Under the pieces are notes generated by a model that did no database searches, was not told the DNA's origin, and saw nothing but the letters and a program-made list of their open reading frames with translations. The position numbers were made by a program, and so were the translations under genes. This document shows positions 27,624 through 36,964 of a stretch of DNA of 64,000 nucleotides, piece by piece (position 1 is the first letter of the stretch; the number at the start of each line of letters is the position of its first letter). Location: assembly GCA_017436305.1 (NCBI GenBank), contig JAFSDJ010000074.1:33020-97019 (forward strand). The letters are read 5' to 3'. Source of the DNA: Lachnospiraceae bacterium. GTDB taxonomy: Bacteria; Bacillota; Clostridia; Lachnospirales; Lachnospiraceae.

Positions 27624-27974
27624 CTACGCACCGTAATTGCGTTTCATCTGCTCGTAAAGCATTTGTGCAAGTCCTAAGCTATTTGTTTCTGTTGCCTGAG
27701 ATGCATATTCCTGAAGTAACGAATCCTCCATATAATCCATCATAGAAGAGGTTGCATTGGATGAATATTCACTTTCCGGCACCGTTTTTTTCATTTCTTT
27801 AAAGATTTGCTCTAAAAAATAAGATTCGAACTGTTTGCAGGCATCCATTAATTCATCATCAGTAGCATTTGATAAATCCGCATTTTTTAAATTACTAATA
27901 CCGGCTGCAGTTTTACTTTTGTTTTCTTCTGTTATTTGGCTGTTATAAAAAGAACTGATGCTACTTAAATCCAT
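27624..27974 (-). CDS. FlgJ-like rod-binding protein
   Basis: A 116-residue protein resembling the N-terminal rod-binding half of FlgJ. DELMDACKQFESYFLEQIFKEMKKTVPES is the core motif, and QATETNSLGLAQMLYEQMKRN ends it. The muramidase domain found in enterobacterial FlgJ is absent, as usual in Firmicutes. It would cap and help assemble the flagellar rod outside the membrane. GGGAGG sits 7 bases before the ATG at 27974; the longer frame starts with a TTG and has no site. It closes the mbl-flhO-flhP operon and is flanked on both sides by the GTTAGC palindrome. Confidence 0.85.
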   Translation of the reverse strand: MDLSSISSFYNSQITEENKSKTAAGISNLKNADLSNATDDELMDACKQFESYFLEQIFKEMKKTVPESEYSSNATSSMMDYMEDSLLQEYASQATETNSLGLAQMLYEQMKRNYGA

Positions 27975-28002
27975 TGCATATCCTCCCAATTATATAGATG
28001 TA

Positions 28003-28020
28003 AGTTAGCATATGCTAACT
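28003..28020. repeat. 18-bp perfect palindrome upstream of flgJ-like gene
   Basis: AGTTAGCATATGCTAACT is perfectly self-complementary. It lies between the flhP and flgJ-like genes, 29 bases before the flgJ-like ATG, and is the best copy of the window-wide motif. Confidence 0.9.
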
Positions 28021-28059
28021 ATTGTTTTATCAATTTAATAATTTATCGGTAACTGTCTT

Positions 28060-28875
28060 TTATCTTCTAAGAGAATTGGCCTGTTGAAGCATTTCGTCAG
28101 ATGCCTGTATTGCTTTAGAGTTCATTTCGTATGCTCTTTGCGCAACAATTAAATTTACCATTTCATCCACAACCTGCACATTAGAACCTTCTAAGTATCC
28201 CTGAACGATTGTACTTTTTTCTACATTATTATTTGTTGATTCATTAATAGCTGCACCACTGGCTGCGGTTACGGAAAATAGCGAACTACCATTCTTCTCT
28301 AATCCTGCCGGATTCTGGAACTGGTATACACCAATTGTAATACCCATCGACTGTGGATTGCCACTGGCATCCGGATAACAAATTGTGCCATCACTAGTAA
28401 TCGTAATTTTGCTGGTTGTATACTCACCGCTTAAAACAATCCCATTTCCATTGCTGTCTAATACCGGATAACCGTCTGAGTTTGTTAATGTAAGTCCGTT
28501 AGCTCCCATGGACCATGTGAAATTACCATTTCTTGTATAATATGTATTGCCATCAGCACCTCTTACTGCAAAGAACCCTTTTCCACTAATAGCAAATGCT
28601 GAATCACTGTTGGACTCAAAAAAACTTCCCTGCTTAAATACCGATGTGATGGAAGAATTGCGTACACCTAATCCCACCTGTGCACTAACCGGCTTCTGGG
28701 TATTATTGGCAGTAGTAGATTTTGTCTGCATTGTCTGATATAACAACGACTTAAATTCTGCCACTTCTGTTTTATAACCTGTTGTGTTAACATTTGCTAA
28801 ATTATTTGAAATTGTATCAACATTTGTCTGCTGTGCAATCATTCCGGTTGCTGCTGACCATAAAGATCTTATCAT
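28060..28875 (-). CDS. flhP: Flagellar distal-rod protein FlgG/FlhP
   Basis: A 271-residue rod/hook-family protein. The N-terminal signature MIRSLWSAATGMIAQQTNVDTISNNLANVNTTGYK and the C-terminal EGSNVQVVDEMVNLIVAQRAYEMNSKAIQASDEML are the two helical ends that stack in the rod. GFFAVRG and GNPQSMGITIG lie in the middle beta domain. It is exported by the flagellar type III apparatus, so no signal peptide is expected. In Bacillus the corresponding pair is mbl-flhO-flhP, matching this order. It lies 13 bp after flhO with GAGGAAATAA as ribosome site. Confidence 0.93.
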   Translation of the reverse strand: MIRSLWSAATGMIAQQTNVDTISNNLANVNTTGYKTEVAEFKSLLYQTMQTKSTTANNTQKPVSAQVGLGVRNSSITSVFKQGSFFESNSDSAFAISGKGFFAVRGADGNTYYTRNGNFTWSMGANGLTLTNSDGYPVLDSNGNGIVLSGEYTTSKITITSDGTICYPDASGNPQSMGITIGVYQFQNPAGLEKNGSSLFSVTAASGAAINESTNNNVEKSTIVQGYLEGSNVQVVDEMVNLIVAQRAYEMNSKAIQASDEMLQQANSLRR

Positions 28876-28888
28876 GTTTTATTTCCTC

Positions 28889-29662
28889 CTACAGTTTCCC
28901 TAACTGGTTTGCTGCAATTTCCAATGTACCATCAATAGTCTGTATGAGTTTTTGATTACTTTCATACGCTCTTGTAACTGAAATCATTTCAACCATCGAA
29001 GATACTACCTGCACATTGGATGTTTCCAGATAGCCTTCGTATACCTTTGCATCAGCCTTTACAGTTGTGGCTCCCTCTACCGGCTGGTAATAATTTTCCC
29101 CGTAATGTTCTAAATAATTGTAATCAGCAAAATCGGTAATCTGTAATGTAGCTACCGGATTGCCATCCTGAAAAACCGTACCAAATTCATCAATAGTAGA
29201 AGTTTTTAGTGGATCAAGCCTAATAGGATTACCTGATGTATTTAAAACGTAGTCTCCATCCTTTGTAACCAAATACCCATTAGTATTTACCGTAAAAGAA
29301 CCGTCCCTTGTGTACTTAATAGAAGTTTCCCCTGCCTTGTTTGTAAAAGCAACAGTAAAAAATCCATTTCCTGAAAGAGCCAAGTCATAAGTGTTTCCTG
29401 TTACCTTAAAGGAACCCTGGCTATAATCGGTATAATTTTCCCCTATTTTTACACCAAGATTGGCTTTTCCAATATATTTGGCAGCCACCGGTTCAGAACT
29501 GTCTTTTATTTTATATGCTAACACGGAATCAAAGGACTGACTTGTTGCTCCTTCCTTTTTAAATCCGGTTGTTGCAGAATTGGCAAGATTATTAGTCAAA
29601 ACATCCATTCTGTTTTGTTCGTTCACCAATCCTGTATAGGCTGTATATAACCCCTTAACCAT
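28889..29662 (-). CDS. flhO: Flagellar basal-body rod protein FlhO (FlgF/FlgG family)
   Basis: A 257-residue paralogue of the gene that follows. MVKGLYTAYTGLVNEQNRMDVLTNNLANSATTGFK opens it, GNGFFTVAF and YTRDGSFTVNTNGYLV lie in the middle domain, and ETSNVQVVSSMVEMISVTRAYESNQKLIQTID ends it. It would be a proximal rod subunit. GAGGAGG lies before the ATG. It is 56 bp downstream of mbl, and that gap holds a short TTACTG/CAGTAA inverted repeat. Confidence 0.9.
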   Translation of the reverse strand: MVKGLYTAYTGLVNEQNRMDVLTNNLANSATTGFKKEGATSQSFDSVLAYKIKDSSEPVAAKYIGKANLGVKIGENYTDYSQGSFKVTGNTYDLALSGNGFFTVAFTNKAGETSIKYTRDGSFTVNTNGYLVTKDGDYVLNTSGNPIRLDPLKTSTIDEFGTVFQDGNPVATLQITDFADYNYLEHYGENYYQPVEGATTVKADAKVYEGYLETSNVQVVSSMVEMISVTRAYESNQKLIQTIDGTLEIAANQLGKL

Positions 29663-29693
29663 CTACTTCCTCCTCTTTAAATCCTAAATTCAA

Positions 29694-29718
29694 TTACTGC
29701 TTACTCTGTTTCCAGTAA
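29694..29718. repeat. Short intergenic inverted repeat TTACTG-N13-CAGTAA
   Basis: Arms 29694-29699 and 29713-29718 fill the mbl-flhO gap and stop one base short of the mbl stop codon. They share the core of the 147-bp element ends at 19028-19174. Confidence 0.5.
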
Positions 29719-30714
29719 CTAAATTTCTTCTTTGTAGCCTGCTAAGAATTCAACGTATTTACCCGTTCCAATAGCAACACATGTCATAGGATCTTCTGCT
29801 GTCATAGTATTAATGCCTGTTTTGGCTGAAATCAAATCTTCCAGACCACGAAGAAGACTTCCTCCTCCTGTTAAAACAATGCCTCTGTCGGCAATATCTG
29901 CTGCCAACTCTGGCGGTGTCTTTTCTAATACGCTGTGAATTGTTTCAATAATCTGGGATGTTGTTTCTCTTAATGCCTCTTCGGTTTCCTCTGAGGTAAC
30001 CTTTACTGTTCTTGGAAGACCGGTTACTAAGTTACGTCCCCTTACTTCCATTGTATCTACTTCAGCTCTCTTGTATACGGAACCAATCTTAATCTTTAAA
30101 TCTTCTGCTGTTCTTTCACCAATTAAAAGATTGTGCTTTTTTCTCATGTAACGAACGATTGCTTCGTCGAAGTCATCACCTGCAATCTTTATGGATGCAC
30201 TAACAACGGTACCACCTAAGGAAATAACAGCAATATCAGAAGTACCGCCTCCGATATCAACAATCATGTTTCCGCATGGTTTGGAAATATCAATACCAGC
30301 ACCAATAGCAGCTGCGATTGGCTCCTCAATAATGGAAACCTCTCTTGCTCCTGCCTGATAAGTTGCATCTTCTACTGCTTTCTTTTCAACTTCTGTAACA
30401 CCACTTGGCACACATACTGCTATACGTGGCTTACGAAAGCTTCTCTTCCCTAATGCCTTCTGGATGAAATATTTCATCATTTTTTCTGTTACTGTATAAT
30501 TTGAAATAACACCTTGTCTTAATGGTCTGACTGCTACAATGTTGCCCGGCGTTCTACCTAACATTAATCTGGCATCTTCGCCGATTGCTTTAATCTTATT
30601 TGTATCTCTATCAAAAGCTACTACGCTTGGCTCCTTTAATACAACGCCTTTTCCTCTTATATATACTAAAATGCTTGCTGTTCCTAAATCAATACCAATA
30701 TCTGTGTACTGCAT
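29719..30714 (-). CDS. mbl: MreB-like cytoskeletal protein Mbl
   Basis: A 331-residue actin-fold ATPase. Phosphate-1 DIGIDLGTASILVYIRGKG, VPSGVTEVEKKAV, phosphate-2 IVDIGGGTSDIAVISLGG, and ADIADRGIVLTGGGSLLRGL near the adenosine site are all present. Mbl filaments guide lateral wall synthesis on the inner membrane face. The linkage to flhO and flhP identifies it as Mbl rather than MreB (no mreCD nearby). It is the first gene of the operon, with a good promoter about 100 bases upstream and GAAAGGGG as ribosome site. Confidence 0.93.
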   Translation of the reverse strand: MQYTDIGIDLGTASILVYIRGKGVVLKEPSVVAFDRDTNKIKAIGEDARLMLGRTPGNIVAVRPLRQGVISNYTVTEKMMKYFIQKALGKRSFRKPRIAVCVPSGVTEVEKKAVEDATYQAGAREVSIIEEPIAAAIGAGIDISKPCGNMIVDIGGGTSDIAVISLGGTVVSASIKIAGDDFDEAIVRYMRKKHNLLIGERTAEDLKIKIGSVYKRAEVDTMEVRGRNLVTGLPRTVKVTSEETEEALRETTSQIIETIHSVLEKTPPELAADIADRGIVLTGGGSLLRGLEDLISAKTGINTMTAEDPMTCVAIGTGKYVEFLAGYKEEI

Positions 30715-30809
30715 TTTTATACCCCTTTCCGTTCGTGATCTATTAAAATATTTACGTATTTTCCAAATTTAGTTTTGGTAATTTCTTCATAAGTTAAACA
30801 TACGAAATT

Positions 30810-30838
30810 ATTATAGCGCAAATGATTCACTTTTTCAA
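30810..30838 (-). promoter_or_regulatory. Sigma-A-type promoter of the mbl operon
   Basis: On the minus strand TTGAAA, a 17-base spacer and TATAAT, about 96 bases before the mbl ATG. No sigma-D (flagellar) promoter was seen here. Confidence 0.8.
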
Positions 30839-30916
30839 AGGGTTTTCGCACATTTCACACATTTTTCTAAAATATTAACGGTATATAAAGATTTTGTGCA
30901 AAAAATAAACAAAAAA

Positions 30917-30957
30917 GCACAAGAAAAAAAGGGTGGCTCCATCCTTTTTCCTTGTGC
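30917..30957 (-). terminator. Terminator of the uvrB-uvrA operon
   Basis: GCACAAG/CTTGTGC closes a long stem rich in A/T runs, with an inner ATGG/CCAC part. It is followed on the minus strand by TTTTTTGTTTATTTTTTG, 52 bases after the uvrA stop. Confidence 0.88.
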
Positions 30958-31009
30958 ATCCGTGCTTTACCTAAAGTATATCGGTTATTTTTTATAATAC
31001 TTTAGCCTT

Positions 31010-33856
31010 TTAATAGTTTTTATCTTTATCTAACATTTTCTTAACATAATAACCTGTATAGGACTCTTTTACTTCTGAAACTTCTTCCGGTGTACCGCAT
31101 GCCACTATAGTGCCTCCCTTGTCGCCACCTTCCGGCCCTATATCAATTATATAATCAGCAGTTTTTATTACATCCAGATTATGCTCAATAACTACTACTG
31201 TATTGCCACCTTCCGACAATCTTCTAAGAATGTCAATCAGTTTATGCACATCTGCAAAATGCAATCCGGTAGTTGGCTCATCCAAAATATAAATAGTCTT
31301 CCCTGTACTACGTCTTGAAAGCTCTGTAGCCAATTTAATTCTCTGAGCCTCTCCACCTGATAAAGTAGTAGAAGGCTGGCCTAATTTCACATAGGAAAGT
31401 CCCACGTCATGAAGAGTTTCTATTTTCCGCTTAATACTTGGCACATTTTCAAAAAAACTTACCGCTTCTTCCACAGTCATGTCCAGTACATCAAAAATAT
31501 TTTTGCCTTTGTAATGAACGTCCAGAGTTTCTCTGTTATATCGTTTACCACCACATACTTCACAAGGAACGTATACATCCGGCAGAAAATGCATTTCAAT
31601 TTTAATAATTCCATCCCCTGCACAAGCTTCACAACGTCCGCCCTTTACATTAAAACTGAAACGTCCTTTTTTGTAGCCCTTTGCTTTTGCCTCACTCGTA
31701 GAAGCGAATAAATCTCTTATCTGGTCAAATACGCCTGTGTACGTTGCCGGATTAGAACGCGGTGTTCTTCCAATTGGAGACTGATCGATATCAATTACTT
31801 TATCTAACTGTTCAATACCCTTTATTTCTTTGTGCTTACCCGGAATGGTTCTTGCCCGGTTTAATTGCTTTGCCAGCTTTTTGTACAAAATTTCATTTAC
31901 AAGAGAGGACTTTCCTGAACCGGACACACCTGTTACACAAGTCATAACACCCAATGGAATTTTTACATCAATATTTTTCAGGTTATTTTCTGCTGCGCCT
32001 TTAATTGTTAGATAGCCTGTGGCTTTTTTACGCATTTTAGGTACAGGAATCCTTACTTTTCCACTCAAATACTGACCGGTAACGGATTCCGGATTTTGCA
32101 TAATTTCCTCTGCTGTTCCCTGAGCCACCACTTGTCCACCATGACTTCCGGCTCCCGGTCCGATATCCACAATATGATCTGCTGCAAGCATTGTATCTTC
32201 ATCATGCTCTACTACCAAAAGGGTATTACCTAAATTTTTCAAGTTACGAAGTGTGCCTAAAAGCTTGTCATTATCTCTTTGATGGAGTCCGATACTTGGC
32301 TCATCTAAAATATAGCAGACTCCAACTAATCCCGAACCAATCTGGGTAGCCAGACGGATTCTCTGTGCCTCACCACCGGATAATGTTCCGGTAGCTCTGG
32401 ATAAAGATAAATATTCCAAACCTACATCAATTAGAAATCCTACTCTCGCCCTGATTTCTTTTAATATTTGCTTTCCAATCAGTTCCTGATGAGGGGTCAA
32501 TGTTATATTCTGCATAAATTCATGAAGCTTTCCAATAGACATGGAAGTAATTTGATGAATATTTTTATGACATACTGTTACTGCAAGAGAAGTTTTCTTT
32601 AAACGCATACCACCGCAGACCTTACATGGAGTGATACGCATAAAAGTTTCATATTCCTGTTTTACAATCTCAGAAGCCGTTTCCCGGTATCTGCGTTCTA
32701 CATTCTTAATAAGTCCTTCAAATGCAACCGGATAAACACCCTTTCCTCTTTGACCCTCATAATAAACTTCTACTTCTTTTCCATTTGTTCCATGAACCAA
32801 AATGTTCTTTATTTTATCCGGATACTCTTCGAAGGGAGTGCTTAAATCGAATTTAAATTCTTTCGCTAAAGCCTGTAGTATGGCATTGGTAAAACTGGAC
32901 GGATCCGTGCAGGACTGCCATCCCATTACTACAATAGCACCTTCTGCAATACTTTTACTCTTATCTGGTATTATTAAATCTATATCAAATTCCATTTTGT
33001 ATCCCAGACCATAACATTCCGGACAGGCACCAAAGGGATTGTTAAAAGAAAAGCTCCTTGGTTCAATTTCTTCAATGCTGATACCGCAATCTGCACAAGA
33101 AAAGCTCTGACTGAAATTCATAGGTTCGCCACCTATTACATCTACAATTAACAGCCCTTCTGATAAATCCAGCACATTTTCAATGGAATCTGTCAATCTT
33201 CCATTAATTCCTTCTTTTACCACAAGTCGGTCTACTACTATTTCAATATTGTGTTTAATGTTTTTGTCCAGCTTGATTTCTTCCGTAAGCTCATAAAGAC
33301 TTCCATCAATGCGAACTCTAACATAACCACTACGTTTTGCCCTTTCTAATACCTTAGCATGTTCTCCCTTCCTGCCTCGTACTACAGGAGCAAGAAGTTG
33401 AATCTTACTTCCTTGTGGGAGTTTCAAAATCTTGTCTACCATCTGGTCTACTGACTGTTTTGCAATTTCTTTTCCACAATTAGGACAGTGGGGAATACCA
33501 ATTCTTGCATATAACAGACGGAAATAATCATAAATTTCTGTTACAGTTCCCACAGTAGATCTTGGATTTCTGTTTGTAGACTTTTGGTCAATGGAAATTG
33601 CCGGGGACAATCCTTCTATTTTTTCTACGCTTGGTTTTTCCATCTGACCTAAAAATTGTCTTGCATAGGAAGATAATGATTCCATATATCTTCTTTGGCC
33701 TTCTGCGTAAATGGTGTCAAATGCCAACGAGGATTTTCCCGAACCGGAAAGACCTGTTAAAACTACCAATTCATTTCTTGGAATATCTACACTTAAATTT
33801 TTCAGATTATGCTCATTGGCACCTCTGATTTTGATAAATTCTTTCTTCTCACTCAT
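31010..33856 (-). CDS. uvrA: Excinuclease ABC subunit A
   Basis: A 948-residue tandem ABC ATPase that finds bulky DNA lesions. Two Walker A motifs ([14 protein letters not shown] and [15 protein letters not shown]), two signatures ([12 protein letters not shown] and [12 protein letters not shown]) and two zinc modules ([15 protein letters not shown]...CPEC and [14 protein letters not shown]...CEVC) are complete. It is the last gene of the operon uvrB-MBOAT-DHHW-uvrA, 47 bp after the DHHW gene, with GAGGAAAAAAC before the ATG. The GTTACTG motif lies in that short gap. Confidence 0.98.
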   Translation of the reverse strand: MSEKKEFIKIRGANEHNLKNLSVDIPRNELVVLTGLSGSGKSSLAFDTIYAEGQRRYMESLSSYARQFLGQMEKPSVEKIEGLSPAISIDQKSTNRNPRSTVGTVTEIYDYFRLLYARIGIPHCPNCGKEIAKQSVDQMVDKILKLPQGSKIQLLAPVVRGRKGEHAKVLERAKRSGYVRVRIDGSLYELTEEIKLDKNIKHNIEIVVDRLVVKEGINGRLTDSIENVLDLSEGLLIVDVIGGEPMNFSQSFSCADCGISIEEIEPRSFSFNNPFGACPECYGLGYKMEFDIDLIIPDKSKSIAEGAIVVMGWQSCTDPSSFTNAILQALAKEFKFDLSTPFEEYPDKIKNILVHGTNGKEVEVYYEGQRGKGVYPVAFEGLIKNVERRYRETASEIVKQEYETFMRITPCKVCGGMRLKKTSLAVTVCHKNIHQITSMSIGKLHEFMQNITLTPHQELIGKQILKEIRARVGFLIDVGLEYLSLSRATGTLSGGEAQRIRLATQIGSGLVGVCYILDEPSIGLHQRDNDKLLGTLRNLKNLGNTLLVVEHDEDTMLAADHIVDIGPGAGSHGGQVVAQGTAEEIMQNPESVTGQYLSGKVRIPVPKMRKKATGYLTIKGAAENNLKNIDVKIPLGVMTCVTGVSGSGKSSLVNEILYKKLAKQLNRARTIPGKHKEIKGIEQLDKVIDIDQSPIGRTPRSNPATYTGVFDQIRDLFASTSEAKAKGYKKGRFSFNVKGGRCEACAGDGIIKIEMHFLPDVYVPCEVCGGKRYNRETLDVHYKGKNIFDVLDMTVEEAVSFFENVPSIKRKIETLHDVGLSYVKLGQPSTTLSGGEAQRIKLATELSRRSTGKTIYILDEPTTGLHFADVHKLIDILRRLSEGGNTVVVIEHNLDVIKTADYIIDIGPEGGDKGGTIVACGTPEEVSEVKESYTGYYVKKMLDKDKNY

Positions 33857-33903
33857 GTTTTTTCCTCATTGCTAACTCTGTCTTGTTACTGTTAATGACC
33901 TTT

Positions 33904-35418
33904 TCAGTTACTATTGGTTTCTGAACTTTTCTTTTTTACTTTATAGGATGTAAGAGAAATTTCTTCTCCTGTTTCCTTAGAAACTGCTATAAATTCCATA
34001 GTTCCTTTTTTCATTTTATTACTTCTGAAAGAGGCTGAAATAACCTTACCTCCCCCAAATCCGCCATAGCTGGCTTCATAATACCGGTCTTTATATTTTA
34101 CATAAATCCCATAGTCCTTCAAGTTAGCACCTGCTAACTCTCCTTCCACTTCCACTACACCGCTCTTTTTGTCATAATACAGAATGTTATCCTGCAAAGA
34201 TGCGCCTTCTATATTGGTAATAGTCAGGCTGAGGGAAGATTCTGATTTTTCACTCTCTCCATTTATTGCCACCTCATAAGGCATCTGATACTGAATGTTT
34301 CTCAAATTAGTATAAGCATATAAATCATCTGCAAATGCTCTTTCTGCATTTTCGTATAAAACCAGATCCGGCTGCAGCACATTTACATAATATTGAATTC
34401 CTTCGTAATTTTGTCTGGAAACAAGATATACTTCCTTATAATTATTTACAAAAAATTTCTTATTAGACTGTAAAAAGCTGTCGTGGAAAACCAGAATTGT
34501 TTCATCCGATTTTGCATCCGGATTTTTATAATGCTGTATACTTGTGCCGTTCACACGTTTCAATGCACCTTCTAAGTTTTGATTAGTACTAAGTGCCGGT
34601 TTCACTTTTAATGTATAATAAGGAACCTGTTCATTAATGGGAATATCAATAAATTCCATAGTTTTCATTTCTTCAAAGCTTAGATTATAATCATCCTCCG
34701 AGAGTACCGGTGCCACACTGCCAAGATTTCTGAACTTTTCACTCACCAGTTGCAATCCATACAAGGCACCAAAGTCATTCCAATGGGCGCTGTCATATTT
34801 TTTATTATAAATTTGTGTAGTTTTGGCCGCCTGACGAAATTCCTCAACAGGAATCACATAAGGCACTCCTGCACGATCCAGTTTATCTTTGAGAAGTTCT
34901 AAGGTGTCGGGCTTTTCTTCATTTACATTAATATAATCCGGAAAAAAATCTCCATAAACACTCTTTTTATCAGGGCATATCATAAACACAAAAGGGATTC
35001 CTTTTGCCTGTAAATATTCATTTGTATTTTCTAAATAAACTGCCAGACTGTCTACTAAGTTTTCATCTGTATTTAAGTGCTGGTAAGACTGAATATATCC
35101 CTCATCTGCCGGAAATACATATTCTTCCTTTCCGTACATATGAAGTTCTTCTGAAAATTCGTGAAACAGATTGTGATTCATTTTTGTAAAAAATTTTATT
35201 GCATCTTCACGAAATCCAATTCTGTCCTCCGCATAATGTAGATACCAGTCGTTATATTCTTTATTAAATCCCAGGCCGGGCCAGCTTGTCAGTGCCCTGT
35301 TTTCTATTTCAGACTCTACATATTCCTCTGTATTTATACAAAGAAGAGGTATGGTAATCATCATTATAAATAAAAGAGAAAATATAATATCCGCTATTTT
35401 TCTGCCTTTCTGATTCAT
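33904..35418 (-). CDS. DHHW/AlgJ-like SGNH protein, O-acetylation partner of the MBOAT
   Basis: A 504-residue protein with one N-terminal membrane helix (IADIIFSLLFIMMITIPLL) and an outside domain of the AlgJ/AlgX/DHHW kind. YLHYAEDRIGFREDAI lies near the start, FVFMICPDKKSVYGDFFPDY in the core, and KYDSAHWNDFGALYGLQLV near residue 220 supplies the D-x-x-H-W catalytic pair. ETILVFHDSF is the later block. A C-terminal beta domain of about 120 residues follows. Such proteins accept acetyl groups from an AlgI-type MBOAT and place them on a polysaccharide. It sits 11 bp after the MBOAT gene, inside the uvrB-uvrA unit. Confidence 0.85.
   Translation of the reverse strand: MNQKGRKIADIIFSLLFIMMITIPLLCINTEEYVESEIENRALTSWPGLGFNKEYNDWYLHYAEDRIGFREDAIKFFTKMNHNLFHEFSEELHMYGKEEYVFPADEGYIQSYQHLNTDENLVDSLAVYLENTNEYLQAKGIPFVFMICPDKKSVYGDFFPDYINVNEEKPDTLELLKDKLDRAGVPYVIPVEEFRQAAKTTQIYNKKYDSAHWNDFGALYGLQLVSEKFRNLGSVAPVLSEDDYNLSFEEMKTMEFIDIPINEQVPYYTLKVKPALSTNQNLEGALKRVNGTSIQHYKNPDAKSDETILVFHDSFLQSNKKFFVNNYKEVYLVSRQNYEGIQYYVNVLQPDLVLYENAERAFADDLYAYTNLRNIQYQMPYEVAINGESEKSESSLSLTITNIEGASLQDNILYYDKKSGVVEVEGELAGANLKDYGIYVKYKDRYYEASYGGFGGGKVISASFRSNKMKKGTMEFIAVSKETGEEISLTSYKVKKKSSETNSN
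34123..34138. repeat. GTTAGCNNNNGCTAAC palindrome inside the DHHW gene
   Basis: GTTAGCA-CC-TGCTAAC, 7-bp perfect arms, read on the coding strand as E-L-A-G-A-N. Confidence 0.85.
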
Positions 35419-35429
35419 GTTTTTCCTCC

Positions 35430-36959
35430 TTAGAATCGGAAATAAATGAAAGGATTGTAGGAACTGTTAATTATAAACACAAAGCAAAGTGCCAGTATTA
35501 ATAACAGACACATTCTCTTTCCTATCACTACAAAAAGGGAATCCTTCTGCTTCCATAATGCCGGAATTTTCTTAAATATTGCTCCAACAGGAAAGCATGC
35601 CAAAACAGCAATAATAAAGTAGCATATATTCTGATTTGACAGATAATATCTTATATCATAGGCAATAAAATCCGCTTGATGAATGCCAAACATGACTGCT
35701 AAATAAGAAAGTCCGTCTTTTATAGAAACCAGATTAAAAATTACCCAGCCAATTATTACAACCAACATAGTATAGAGCCATTTCACGAGCCATGTTATCC
35801 CTTTTTGCACTTTAAATAAAGTGCTTTTTCTATTGTTTTCTGCCTCCTGAGGTTTCTTAGCATATTTATTACCAAGAAATCTCTCTGCCACAATAAAAAG
35901 TCCATGCCAAAGTCCCCATATTAAAAATCCAAATCCGGCACCATGCCAGACACCTGTAGCGATAAACACAATCAACAGATTAAGATACACATTTCCCTTT
36001 CTGCTACCTCCCATTGGGATATATAAATAATCCCGAAACCACGTAGACAGAGAAATATGCCACCTTCTCCAAAACTCCCTGATTGATGTAGAAATATAGG
36101 GATAATTAAAATTCTCCATAAAGTGAAATCCAAAAATCTTTCCAAGTCCAATTGCCATGTCCGAATAGCCGGAAAAATCAAAATAAATCTGAAGCGTATA
36201 GGCAATAGCCCCCAGCCATGCTACCGGTATACTCATATATGATATATCTGCTGCAAAAATATCTGCAGCCATACTGCCAACCATATTTGCCAAAATTGCT
36301 TTTTTGGCAAGTCCAATAATGAAACGTTCTGTACCCTTTGCAAACATGGCACTTGTAGTTTTCCGTTTTGTAAGTTCTCCGGCAATATCCGTATATCTGA
36401 CAATGGGCCCTGCAATCAGTTGCGGAAACATCGAAATATATAACGCAAGATTTAACGGATTTTTTTGTATAATATGACACACTTGTCCTTTTTCATCCTT
36501 CTTTCCTTCCATACGATATACATCAATTACATACGACAATCCCTGAAAGGTATAGAAGGAAATACCAATAGGAAGGGCAATATGAATTACAGAAAATTCG
36601 CTACCTGATACATCACGTATAGTTTCCATACAAAATGTAAAATACTTAAACACAAATAAAATTCCAAGGTTCAATATAACTGCCAGTGTTGCTGCTAATT
36701 TTTTCCACTTTTGAAAACGTTTATTTTCCTTCTTATTGAGTACCTGTTTCTTTGCAAGATGCCAGATAGCCATGCCAAATCCATAATTACATAAAATGGA
36801 AGCCAGCATAATCCAGACAAACTTTGGCTCTCCCCATGCATAAAAGAATAAACTTGTTAATAGGAGAAAAAGATTTTTACATTTTGCAGGTAAAATATGA
36901 TAGCCTATAATCACAATAGGCAAAAAAACGCACAAAAATAAAATTGTACTAAATACCAT
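35430..36959 (-). CDS. MBOAT-family O-acyltransferase (AlgI/DltB type)
   Basis: A 509-residue polytopic protein with about 11 helices. The conserved MBOAT blocks are present: FYTFQGLSYVIDVYR, MFPQLIAGPIVRY, FDFSGYSDMAIGLG, FWRRWHISLSTWFRDYLYIP and GVWHGAGFGFLIWGLWHG, the last carrying the catalytic histidine. It would pass acetyl groups across the membrane to the DHHW protein encoded next. The start is 5 bp after the uvrB stop, so it is cotranscribed with a DNA-repair gene. Confidence 0.93.
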   Translation of the reverse strand: MVFSTILFLCVFLPIVIIGYHILPAKCKNLFLLLTSLFFYAWGEPKFVWIMLASILCNYGFGMAIWHLAKKQVLNKKENKRFQKWKKLAATLAVILNLGILFVFKYFTFCMETIRDVSGSEFSVIHIALPIGISFYTFQGLSYVIDVYRMEGKKDEKGQVCHIIQKNPLNLALYISMFPQLIAGPIVRYTDIAGELTKRKTTSAMFAKGTERFIIGLAKKAILANMVGSMAADIFAADISYMSIPVAWLGAIAYTLQIYFDFSGYSDMAIGLGKIFGFHFMENFNYPYISTSIREFWRRWHISLSTWFRDYLYIPMGGSRKGNVYLNLLIVFIATGVWHGAGFGFLIWGLWHGLFIVAERFLGNKYAKKPQEAENNRKSTLFKVQKGITWLVKWLYTMLVVIIGWVIFNLVSIKDGLSYLAVMFGIHQADFIAYDIRYYLSNQNICYFIIAVLACFPVGAIFKKIPALWKQKDSLFVVIGKRMCLLLILALCFVFIINSSYNPFIYFRF

Positions 36960-36964
36960 GTTTT

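Noticed and set aside
36178-36480. Minus-strand alternative frame within the MBOAT gene
   Set aside because: It overlaps the MBOAT gene on the same strand in another frame, with no ribosome site.
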